Of a DNA stretch of 5,495 nucleotides, positions 1-5,113 are shown piece by piece. The translations under genes were made by a program, and so were the position numbers. The notes beneath the pieces were generated by a model that was not told the DNA's origin, did no database searches, and saw nothing but the letters and a program-made list of their open reading frames with translations. The DNA comes from Planctomycetaceae bacterium (GTDB lineage: Bacteria; Planctomycetota; Planctomycetia; Pirellulales; UBA1268): the NCBI GenBank assembly GCA_002862165.1, contig PKCL01000263.1, positions 1-5,495 of the forward strand. The letters run 5' to 3'. Every line of letters begins with the position of its first letter. Within the stretch, counting starts at the first letter, position 1.

Positions 1-777
1 CGAACGATACCTGAGGAAAATTTGCCTGAAATTCGTGAAAAGGTTAATGAGGCGTTTGATCAGGAGCAGCTCCCTAGGATGGTGCAAGCGGCAGGGGTCG
101 GGTCGGTTCGCGAATTTGAACAACTTTTACGTTCACAAGGCCAATCACTCGAGCGAATGCGGAAGATGTTTTTTGAGAGAGCTCTCGCACAAGAGTGGTT
201 ACAGCAAAATGCAAATACTACCGGAGAGATTCCTCATGCGGAGATGATCGCTTGGTACCAAAACCACCTAGATGAATACGAGTTTCCAGCGAAGTCACGT
301 TTTGAACAACTCACTGTGAAAGTCAATCAGAAACAACCAAGGAATCAGGCTTGGAACCGACTTGCTGCCATGGGTAATGATGTCCTTAACGGGCGATCCT
401 TTGCAGAAGTCGCGAAGGAATCCTCTGAGGGCCCGACTGCTTACAATGGTGGTCTCTATGAATGGACAACTCGAGGCAGTCTTGTTTCCGAAATTATTGA
501 TAACGCGATTTTCTCTTTACCCGTGGGTGAACTCAGTGCAATTCTTGATGATCAACAAGCACTCCATATTGTTCGGGTTGTTGAGCGAACTGATGCTGGG
601 CGAACACCGTTTATTGAGGCACAGGTGGCCATACGAATGGAACTACACAGGCAGCAGCAAGACCACTCCAGAACAGAATATCTCAATCGTTTGAAAAATC
701 GGACACCGATATGGACTGTGTTTGATGATAAACAGAAAAATACCCGTCTCGCTGAGAATCCATCTACAACGCGGTAA
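1..777 (+). CDS. Parvulin-type peptidyl-prolyl isomerase / SurA-like chaperone, 5'-truncated by the window
   Basis: The frame is open from base 1 to the TAA at 775-777, giving 258 visible residues, so the true start, and any signal peptide, lies upstream. The TTG at 22 is not a credible start because the frame continues through it. Visible residues 1-95 are mostly helical and charged, like the SurA/PpiC chaperone domain. Residues about 99-196 match a PpiC rotamase domain: a strand at RFEQLTV, a helix with FAEVAKESSEGP, the NGGLYEW turn, then AIFSLPVGELS and HIVRVVER. The family isomerises Xaa-Pro bonds and assists folding of exported proteins, usually in the periplasm. The first conserved His of the catalytic strand (HILV in typical parvulins) reads QLTV here, while the C-terminal His (H189) is kept, so catalysis is uncertain. 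A polar tail of about 60 residues follows the domain. Family assignment is firm; the exact role is inferred. Confidence 0.8.
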   Translation, partial: RTIPEENLPEIREKVNEAFDQEQLPRMVQAAGVGSVREFEQLLRSQGQSLERMRKMFFERALAQEWLQQNANTTGEIPHAEMIAWYQNHLDEYEFPAKSRFEQLTVKVNQKQPRNQAWNRLAAMGNDVLNGRSFAEVAKESSEGPTAYNGGLYEWTTRGSLVSEIIDNAIFSLPVGELSAILDDQQALHIVRVVERTDAGRTPFIEAQVAIRMELHRQQQDHSRTEYLNRLKNRTPIWTVFDDKQKNTRLAENPSTTR

Positions 778-841
778 CCCGTCCTTAGTGCGGCAAGATT
801 CGTCAATAACCGAAGCAATCCCTCGCCATCTTTGAGGTCGA

Positions 842-870
842 TTGCTGACAGGTCTCTTGCGGACTAAACT
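842..870 (+). promoter_or_regulatory. Weak sigma70-like promoter candidate for gltA
   Basis: TTGCTG (842-847) and TAAACT (865-870) are separated by 17 bp in the gap before gltA. This would give a leader of roughly 60 nt. Matches to TTGACA and TATAAT are only 3/6 and 4/6. A competing reading is CTGACA (845-850) with TAGATT (870-875) and a 19-bp spacer. The same TAAACTA heptamer occurs at a similar distance before the gene at 4898, which slightly raises the odds. This is inference from sequence only. Confidence 0.25.
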
Positions 871-896
871 AGATTACGAGTGCAATCGGATCGTTA

Positions 897-911
897 GGCG
901 GCCCGACCGCC
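897..911 (+). other. Small GC-rich hairpin in the gltA leader
   Basis: GGCGG (897-901) and CCGCC (907-911) form a perfect 5-bp inverted repeat with a 5-nt loop. It sits 28 bp before the gltA ATG and would lie inside the leader if the promoter candidate upstream is real. No T-run follows it, so it does not look like an intrinsic terminator for the upstream parvulin gene. It could be a leader structure or chance. Confidence 0.3.
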
Positions 912-926
912 GTTCAATACATCCTT

Positions 927-930
927 GGAG
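927..930 (+). promoter_or_regulatory. Shine-Dalgarno GGAG deciding the gltA start
   Basis: GGAG ends 9 nt before the ATG at 940. It overlaps the in-frame TTG at 925, which could otherwise be taken as a start five codons earlier. A start codon cannot sensibly sit on its own ribosome binding site, so the ATG is preferred. Confidence 0.65.
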
Positions 931-939
931 CCCCGCCGC

Positions 940-2280
940 ATGAGTGCCCCGACAGCTAATTCAATTCGGTCAACGCCTTGGCCAGGAACCCGATCTGTTG
1001 AACAGGCAAACCTTTCTCTTGAAGGGCAGTCTGTAGAATTACCAGTCATCGTCGGCACTGAAGGTGAAAAGGCTATTGATATTTCTCGCCTCCGGTCAGG
1101 AACTGGATTCATCACTCTCGACGAGGGATATGTGAACACCGGATCTACAACGAGCGGTATTACATTCTTAAATGGTGAAGAAGGGATTCTTCGATACCGG
1201 GGATACCCCATTGAAGACCTTGCAGCACGCTGTGATTTTATTGAAGTTGCGTATCTGTTGATTTATGGAGAACTTCCGACAAAATCAGAACTTGATACTT
1301 TCCGGCACTCTTTGTCGAATCACTCAATGATTCACGAGGATATGCGAAGTTTCTACAACGGCTTCCCTCGTGACGCACATCCCATGGCAATCGTTGGTAG
1401 TGTTGCTGGTGCTCTCTCAACGTTCTACCAAGATTCTTTAGATGTCCGAGATCCAAAACAAGTTGAAATAAGCGTTCATCGCTTACTCGCTAAACTTCCG
1501 ACAATTGCTGCTTACAGCTACAAGAAATCAATTGGTCAGCCACTCATCTACCCTAGAAACGATCGTACCTATTGCGAAAATTTTCTTGAAATGATGTTCG
1601 CTGTACCGTGCGAAGAATACGAGATTGATCCAGACTTCGCAGAAGCACTTGAAATGTTGCTTATCGTCCATGCAGATCATGAACAAAATTGTTCGACATC
1701 AACGGTTCGTATGGTCGGCTCAAGTGATGCAAATCTTTTTGCAAGTATATCTGCCGGTGTCTCTGCTCTGTGGGGGCCCCTTCACGGCGGTGCAAATCAA
1801 GCGTGTGTCCAGATGCTAGAACAAATTGTGGCGGATGGTGGTGATGTAAAAAAATATGTTGAACTGGCAAAGAAGAAAGGATCTGGTTTTCGCTTAATGG
1901 GGTTCGGCCATCGGGTTTATAAGAACTATGATCCACGGGCAACACTTATAAAGGCAACGTGTGACAAACTTTTAGCGAAAATTGATCGCAATGATCCTCT
2001 CTTTGATATTGCACAGCAATTAGAGGAAGTTGCTCGGGCAGATGACTACTTTATCGAACGAAAACTTTACCCAAACGTTGATTTTTACTCTGGCGTAATC
2101 TATCGCGCTATGGGCATACCCGAGCAGATGTTTACTGTACTGTTTGCAATGGGACGCCTTCCAGGATGGATTGCTCATTGGATGGAAATGCACCAAAGCC
2201 CCACTAAAAGAATCTGTCGGCCACGACAAATCTACTCGGGTGAGACTTGTCGAAAGTTTGTACCACTTGATCAGAGATGA
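940..2280 (+). CDS. gltA: Citrate synthase (type II), complete
   Basis: Encodes 446 residues from the ATG at 940, chosen because GGAG lies 9 nt upstream. The enzyme condenses oxaloacetate and acetyl-CoA to citrate in the cytoplasm, the entry step of the TCA cycle. The catalytic triad of the family is visible: His282 in GPLHGGAN, His324 in GFGHRVYK and Asp381 in DFYSG. HADHEQNCST (244-253) and the C-terminal RPRQIYSG block are also characteristic. The N-terminal beta domain (about 20-80, with ITFLNGEEGILRYRGYPIE) marks the hexameric, Gram-negative type II form rather than the shorter type I. The protein is slightly longer than E. coli GltA, mainly through an N-terminal extension of about 20 residues with no recognised domain. 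No frameshift or missing catalytic residue is seen. It faces tadA tail to tail across 35 bp and appears to be transcribed alone. Whether it responds to NADH cannot be judged here. Confidence 0.97.
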   Translation: MSAPTANSIRSTPWPGTRSVEQANLSLEGQSVELPVIVGTEGEKAIDISRLRSGTGFITLDEGYVNTGSTTSGITFLNGEEGILRYRGYPIEDLAARCDFIEVAYLLIYGELPTKSELDTFRHSLSNHSMIHEDMRSFYNGFPRDAHPMAIVGSVAGALSTFYQDSLDVRDPKQVEISVHRLLAKLPTIAAYSYKKSIGQPLIYPRNDRTYCENFLEMMFAVPCEEYEIDPDFAEALEMLLIVHADHEQNCSTSTVRMVGSSDANLFASISAGVSALWGPLHGGANQACVQMLEQIVADGGDVKKYVELAKKKGSGFRLMGFGHRVYKNYDPRATLIKATCDKLLAKIDRNDPLFDIAQQLEEVARADDYFIERKLYPNVDFYSGVIYRAMGIPEQMFTVLFAMGRLPGWIAHWMEMHQSPTKRICRPRQIYSGETCRKFVPLDQR

Positions 2281-2315
2281 GCCTCGTCGAAACTCTCCAA
2301 TGTCGAGCATAATTT

Positions 2316-2810
2316 CTATTTCACTTTTCTCTTTCTACGCTTCCGTTTAAAAAATTCTGACAGAAGAATACTCGACTCTTGCTCAAGAACATGACCAAGA
2401 TGCTCAACCTGATGATTCAGTCGGCCGTCTTCAAATAAATGGTAAAGCGATTCGACTGCGCCAGATTTTGCATCCGGTGCTCCCCAGACAACAATCGGCA
2501 ACCTCGCCTGTACGATTGCACCGGCACACATGGGACACGGTTCAAGGGTTACATACAAAATACAATCGGTGAGTCTCCATGAGCCTAATGCCGAAGCCGC
2601 CTGTGTTAACGCAATCATCTCTGCGTGGGCTGTTGGATCTGCCAATTGTTCTCGTTGGTTATGTGCACTTGCAACAATACGGCCAGCAGCAACTATAACC
2701 GCTCCGACTGGTACCTCATCTTCCTCAACAGCGTGCCTTGCTTCACGTAAAGCATGCCGCATCCACGTCTCATGCTCTGACTGATCACCAAATTGATTCT
2801 GAGGAAACAT
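2316..2810 (-). CDS. tadA: tRNA-specific adenosine deaminase TadA, complete
   Basis: Encodes 164 residues on the - strand, from an ATG at 2810 to a TAG at 2316. The protein deaminates adenosine 34 to inosine at the wobble position of tRNA-Arg(ACG), using a zinc-activated water. The zinc-binding deaminase signature is complete: His62 and the proton-shuttling Glu64 in TAHAEMIAL, and Cys92/Cys95 in EPCPMCAGAI. PVGAV (34-38) and HNQRE (50-54) are typical of TadA rather than free cytidine deaminases, and WGAPDAKSGAV (109-119) is also characteristic. Length is close to E. coli TadA. A TTG five codons upstream at 2825 is in frame, but it overlaps the GGGAG ribosome binding site and is rejected. The C-terminus is strikingly basic (KRKRRKRKVK, 155-164), plausibly an RNA-contacting tail. 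The gene is convergent with gltA and divergent from the membrane protein gene at 3029. Confidence 0.95.
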   Translation of the reverse strand: MFPQNQFGDQSEHETWMRHALREARHAVEEDEVPVGAVIVAAGRIVASAHNQREQLADPTAHAEMIALTQAASALGSWRLTDCILYVTLEPCPMCAGAIVQARLPIVVWGAPDAKSGAVESLYHLFEDGRLNHQVEHLGHVLEQESSILLSEFFKRKRRKRKVK

Positions 2811-2818
2811 AGACCGGA

Positions 2819-2823
2819 CTCCC
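2819..2823 (-). promoter_or_regulatory. Shine-Dalgarno GGGAG deciding the tadA start
   Basis: Read on the - strand, GGGAG lies 8 nt before the ATG at 2810. The alternative TTG at 2825 runs directly into this motif, so the shorter 164-residue protein is favoured. Confidence 0.65.
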
Positions 2824-3018
2824 AACCGTTGCTAGCTATTTTAAATAAAAATTTTGAGACAATATCAGTTGTATTCCCTAAAAAATAATTTCATTATTAA
2901 ATCTCTGCTGCAAGAAGCACTTCGTTGGACTCCGAAGTCTTTTGCTGGATAAAATATCAGATCCAGTTACGTAAATTTATTGAGACGACTGTCTCTTCAC
3001 AAATCACAACTTTCGTTT
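2824..3018. promoter_or_regulatory. AT-rich divergent intergenic region (tadA / membrane protein) with inverted repeats
   Basis: This stretch separates the divergent starts of tadA (2810, -) and the membrane protein (3029, +), so it must hold promoters in both directions. I see no gene in it. For the + direction the best -10 candidate is TAAAAT at 2950-2955, with no clear -35. For the - direction an AT-rich TTTAAAATAG lies near 2835-2844, again without a convincing partner. Three short perfect inverted repeats are present: AATAAT-ttc-ATTATT (2884-2898), ACTTCG with CGAAGT (2919-2938, 8-nt loop) and GAGAC-gact-GTCTC (2982-2995). They could be operators or leader hairpins, and none has terminator form for a known transcript. 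Confidence 0.4.
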
Positions 3019-3028
3019 GGAATTTTCG

Positions 3029-3673
3029 ATGGATGCACTTTTATTACTGTTGCGATGGATGCATATTTTTGGTGCGGTCATTCTTGTTGGCGGGCTCTGC
3101 TTTTCACGCTTTGCTCTTATTCCTGCCTTGGCTGATACAGACGATACCAGTCGAGACAAAATTCATGAAAATATTCGGCGAAAATGGCTTCCCTGGGTCA
3201 TCATTGGAATTACACTCCTCCTCATAAGTGGTCTAACGAATTTCATCCTCTTTAACAGCACCGTAAAATCGCAAGGATGGAGTGATGGTCAATGGATGAA
3301 GCAAACGAGTTATCACGCTATTTTTGGTGTTAAATTCTTGCTGGCATTAGGTGTTTTCTATCTTGCCAGTGGACTCTTTGGCAGAGGGTCTGGTACGGCG
3401 TGGATTCGTGGTGATCGAATGCGATGGCTTGGCGTCACTCTTGGTCTTGCTGTTGCTGTAATTATGTTATCGAGTTGGCTCAGAAATCTTCATATGGGAC
3501 CAAATCTATCATCGATACCGGATCTCGGTGTATCTCTTAGTGCTGAGCCTGAAACAAATGACACCAGTGAACCAGATCGTTACCAGAACTCAGAGGCAGG
3601 AACTGCTTTTCGTCAGGATAGCGATTCGGAAGCACCCGTTGAATCCTCTGACGCCAGCAGCCCAACTGAATAA
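3029..3673 (+). CDS. Four-helix integral membrane protein, CopD-like, with acidic C-terminal tail
   Basis: Encodes 214 residues from the ATG at 3029. GGA ends 7 nt upstream, and the TTG at 3017 overlaps it and is rejected. Four hydrophobic segments are visible at about 10-34, 53-75, 95-117 and 131-151. The pattern of His12 in RWMHIFGAVILVGGL, a second helix LLLISGLTNFIL, and His96 in YHAIFGVKFLLAL resembles CopD-domain or similar haem/copper-associated membrane proteins. In those, a His-containing first helix and an H..xGxK third helix recur. The match is by eye and no function is proven. Residues from about 160 to 214 form a low-complexity tail rich in Ser, Glu and Asp, probably disordered. 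Arg/Lys positions (R9, R50-K52, R119, R127-R132, R152) do not give an unambiguous topology. It heads a co-directional trio with the coiled-coil gene (43-bp gap) and the kinase. It could equally be an uncharacterised planctomycete membrane family. Confidence 0.85.
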   Translation: MDALLLLLRWMHIFGAVILVGGLCFSRFALIPALADTDDTSRDKIHENIRRKWLPWVIIGITLLLISGLTNFILFNSTVKSQGWSDGQWMKQTSYHAIFGVKFLLALGVFYLASGLFGRGSGTAWIRGDRMRWLGVTLGLAVAVIMLSSWLRNLHMGPNLSSIPDLGVSLSAEPETNDTSEPDRYQNSEAGTAFRQDSDSEAPVESSDASSPTE

Positions 3674-3687
3674 TTTGGTTACTCTCC

Positions 3688-3713
3688 CAAGCAGGTCAAT
3701 CAAGCAGGTCAAT
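3688..3713 (+). repeat. Perfect 13-bp tandem duplication in front of the coiled-coil gene
   Basis: CAAGCAGGTCAAT occurs twice with no gap (3688-3700 and 3701-3713), ending three bases before the ATG at 3717. Each copy carries an AGG. The second AGG (3706-3708) sits 8 nt before the start and can act as the Shine-Dalgarno sequence. The duplication therefore copies the ribosome binding site. Replication slippage is the simplest origin. Confidence 0.9.
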
Positions 3714-3716
3714 TTC

Positions 3717-3884
3717 ATGGATAAAAAAAAGAAAAAACGACTTGATGTTCTTCAGCAGAAAATAACAAAACTCCAAAAACTCTTAGCTGCTGAAAAAGAA
3801 CAGCCGGATGACCCAACAGAGATCCCACGAATCGAGGCCGAGCTTACGAAGGCTCATGAAGAAATAACATCACTAAAGGGTTGA
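3717..3884 (+). CDS. Small Lys-rich coiled-coil protein, 55 residues, function unknown
   Basis: The ATG at 3717 has AGG 8 nt upstream and opens a 55-residue frame ending in TGA at 3882-3884. The same frame is open further upstream, but that part overlaps the membrane protein gene and is not coding. The protein starts MDKKKKKRLDVLQ, then has two short amphipathic helices (about 9-28 and 35-54) with leucines and isoleucines at heptad-like spacing. A proline- and aspartate-containing break (QPDDPTEIP, 29-37) separates them, so it could fold as a helical hairpin or dimerise. No catalytic motif, signal peptide or membrane segment is present. It resembles short conserved hypothetical proteins that I associate with planctomycetes, but I cannot name a family with certainty. 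It lies 43 bp after the membrane protein gene and 40 bp before the kinase, so co-transcription is plausible. Confidence 0.72.
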   Translation: MDKKKKKRLDVLQQKITKLQKLLAAEKEQPDDPTEIPRIEAELTKAHEEITSLKG

Positions 3885-3924
3885 TTGGTAATCGTATTTT
3901 ATTTTTCTGTTGACTTCATTGCTT

Positions 3925-4785
3925 ATGAACATCCGTAGACTACTTAGTCCATTGCTTGGTTTTGGAGCAACTTCCAAAATACATATCTGGCAGCGATTCG
4001 AGCCAATCGGTGAGGGCATTGCAGGAACAATGTCCAAATTCTATAAGGCCCGTGACAAGGAATCTGATCAGCTTGTCGGCCTGAAACTACCCAATATGGA
4101 GAAAGTGGCTCCGATTGAATCCCGTTTCAAGGGATTGAATAAACCAAGTGAAGGTGAAATTGGGAAACTAATTCAAGGCGATCACGTTGTCAAAACACAT
4201 GAGTTCGGAAAGACGCACGATGGCGGTCAGTTCATTGTTCAAGATTTCCTCGATGGCACTCTAGTTCATTTCCGTCTGAAGCGTGGTGAAAAACTGTCAC
4301 CAGATGAACGAATGAATATGATTGTGCAAACAGCAATAGGTGTTGCTACTGTTCATGAAGCCGGGTTTGTCCATCGGGACATCTGCCCAAGAAATTTAAT
4401 GCTGAGTAATTCTGGCATAACGACCCTCTTTGATTTCGGTCTCTCCGTCCCAAACAAGCCAGCATTCCTGAGACCAGGAAACAGAACAGGTACACCGAAT
4501 TACATGGCGCCAGAAGTGATTCGTCGACGGCAATCTGACCATCGACTCGATATTTTTTCATTTGGTGTCACAGCTTACGAAATATACAGCGGGCAACTTC
4601 CATGGCCAGGAGGAGACGCTCGTGCAGCTTTAGCTCACGATACACCAGCCCCGGATATTCGTGAAATTGCCAATGGAATCCCAGACCGGCTTGCCGACGT
4701 CATTATGGACTGCCTCAGATCTGACCCCGATGATCGACACGACTCAATGAACTTGCTTTTGCAAAAAATGAGGCGTTTGACGTAA
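3925..4785 (+). CDS. Hanks-type serine/threonine protein kinase, single domain, atypical HRDICPRN loop
   Basis: Encodes 286 residues from the ATG at 3925. No clear Shine-Dalgarno is seen, and the TTG at 3910 would add five residues without better support. Nearly the whole protein is one kinase domain (about 25-285). It has a glycine-rich loop GEGIAGTMS (29-37), the ATP-binding lysine Lys54 in VGLKLPN, and a candidate alpha-C Glu near 76-78. The catalytic loop HRDICPRN (150-157) holds Asp152 and Asn157. DFG (170-172), GTPNYMAPE (189-197), DIFSFGVTAYE and the terminal Arg in DPDDR follow. It should transfer phosphate from ATP to Ser/Thr. The lysine usually found two residues after the catalytic Asp (HRDxK) is Cys154 here. 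There is no transmembrane helix, PASTA, WD40 or other sensor domain, which is unusual next to the large multidomain kinases common in planctomycetes. The hydrophobic N-terminus (RRLLSPLLGFG) might touch the membrane, but this is speculative. Substrate unknown. Confidence 0.92.
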   Translation: MNIRRLLSPLLGFGATSKIHIWQRFEPIGEGIAGTMSKFYKARDKESDQLVGLKLPNMEKVAPIESRFKGLNKPSEGEIGKLIQGDHVVKTHEFGKTHDGGQFIVQDFLDGTLVHFRLKRGEKLSPDERMNMIVQTAIGVATVHEAGFVHRDICPRNLMLSNSGITTLFDFGLSVPNKPAFLRPGNRTGTPNYMAPEVIRRRQSDHRLDIFSFGVTAYEIYSGQLPWPGGDARAALAHDTPAPDIREIANGIPDRLADVIMDCLRSDPDDRHDSMNLLLQKMRRLT

Positions 4786-4796
4786 ATAATTGGGGC

Positions 4797-4824
4797 TTGA
4801 AGGGCTCATGTGGTGATTTAAACT
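4797..4824 (+). promoter_or_regulatory. Sigma70-like promoter candidate for the small basic protein gene
   Basis: TTGAAG (4797-4802) and TAAACT (4819-4824) are 16 bp apart in the 112-bp gap between the kinase stop and the ATG at 4898. They match the -35 and -10 consensus at 4/6 each and would give a leader of about 67 nt. No terminator for the kinase is visible before it, so read-through from upstream is also possible. Confidence 0.35.
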
Positions 4825-4883
4825 AAGGTTTCGATTAACGTTTTAAAGTTCTTTACTCTTACACATTCAAAATCCTACCCGCT

Positions 4884-4887
4884 GAGG
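4884..4887 (+). promoter_or_regulatory. Shine-Dalgarno GAGG favouring the ATG at 4898
   Basis: GAGG ends 10 nt before the ATG at 4898 and 16 nt before the in-frame ATG at 4904. The spacing favours the first, giving the N-terminus MTMNKSL. Confidence 0.5.
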
Positions 4888-4897
4888 AATCTCCACA

Positions 4898-5107
4898 ATG
4901 ACAATGAATAAAAGCCTTCGAGTCCGTAAAGGTAGTGGTGGCAGCCGAGGGGTGTTAAGCCGAGCAGAAAGAATTACAAAACTTAAAGATCTTGAAAAGT
5001 GGGAAGAAGGCCAGAGCCCTCTCGGTCTCCCAAAAGTTCGTGTCTACAAAATTTCAATGAAGAAGAAAAAAGCCAAGGATGATTCAGAAACAGCCGATAG
5101 TAAATAG
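4898..5107 (+). CDS. Small basic protein, PVC-superphylum signature family (TIGR04137-like)
   Basis: Encodes 69 residues from the ATG at 4898, while homologous N-termini might begin at the ATG at 4904. The pattern KSLRVRKG (5-12), RGVLSRAERITKLK (17-30), W35, then PLGLPKVRVYKI (41-52) and a Lys-rich end (KKKKAK, 55-60) matches, from memory, the small basic protein conserved across Planctomycetes, Verrucomicrobia, Lentisphaerae and Chlamydiae. That family is proposed to bind RNA or the ribosome. The many Arg and Lys residues fit nucleic acid contact, but no enzymatic motif is present and the molecular function is not established. The acidic last residues (DDSETAD, 61-67) are probably disordered. 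It has its own promoter-like sequence and Shine-Dalgarno, and ends 6 bp before the stop of the convergent hemY. Family assignment is by visual recognition and is the main basis for placing the organism in the PVC group. Confidence 0.85.
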   Translation: MTMNKSLRVRKGSGGSRGVLSRAERITKLKDLEKWEEGQSPLGLPKVRVYKISMKKKKAKDDSETADSK

Positions 5108-5113
5108 TTTGTT

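Noticed and set aside
552..818. Minus-strand open frame over the end of the parvulin gene
   Set aside because: A shadow of a recognisable gene on the + strand; its translation shows no family pattern.
2283..2307. CTCG...CGAG as a bidirectional terminator between gltA and tadA
   Set aside because: Only four base pairs with a 17-nt loop and no adjacent T-run; too weak to call.
2020..2310. Minus-strand open frame over the 3' end of gltA
   Set aside because: Antisense to conserved citrate synthase sequence, with no recognisable product.
2884..2898. AATAATTTCATTATT as a Fur-type operator
   Set aside because: The register and centre do not fit the 7-1-7 Fur repeat; it is more likely an AT-rich chance palindrome.
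2919..2943. Hairpin ACTTCG/CGAAGT followed by CTTTT, resembling an intrinsic terminator
   Set aside because: The stem is short and not GC-rich, and no + strand gene lies upstream for it to terminate (tadA is on the - strand and starts at 2810).
2925..3227. Plus-strand open frame overlapping the start of the membrane protein
   Set aside because: Begins in the intergenic region and runs out of frame into a gene with clear membrane helices; no ribosome binding site or motif supports it.
3528..3716. Longer version of the small coiled-coil protein, starting upstream in the same frame
   Set aside because: The extension overlaps the membrane protein gene in another frame and has no coding character; the ATG at 3717 has a suitably placed AGG.
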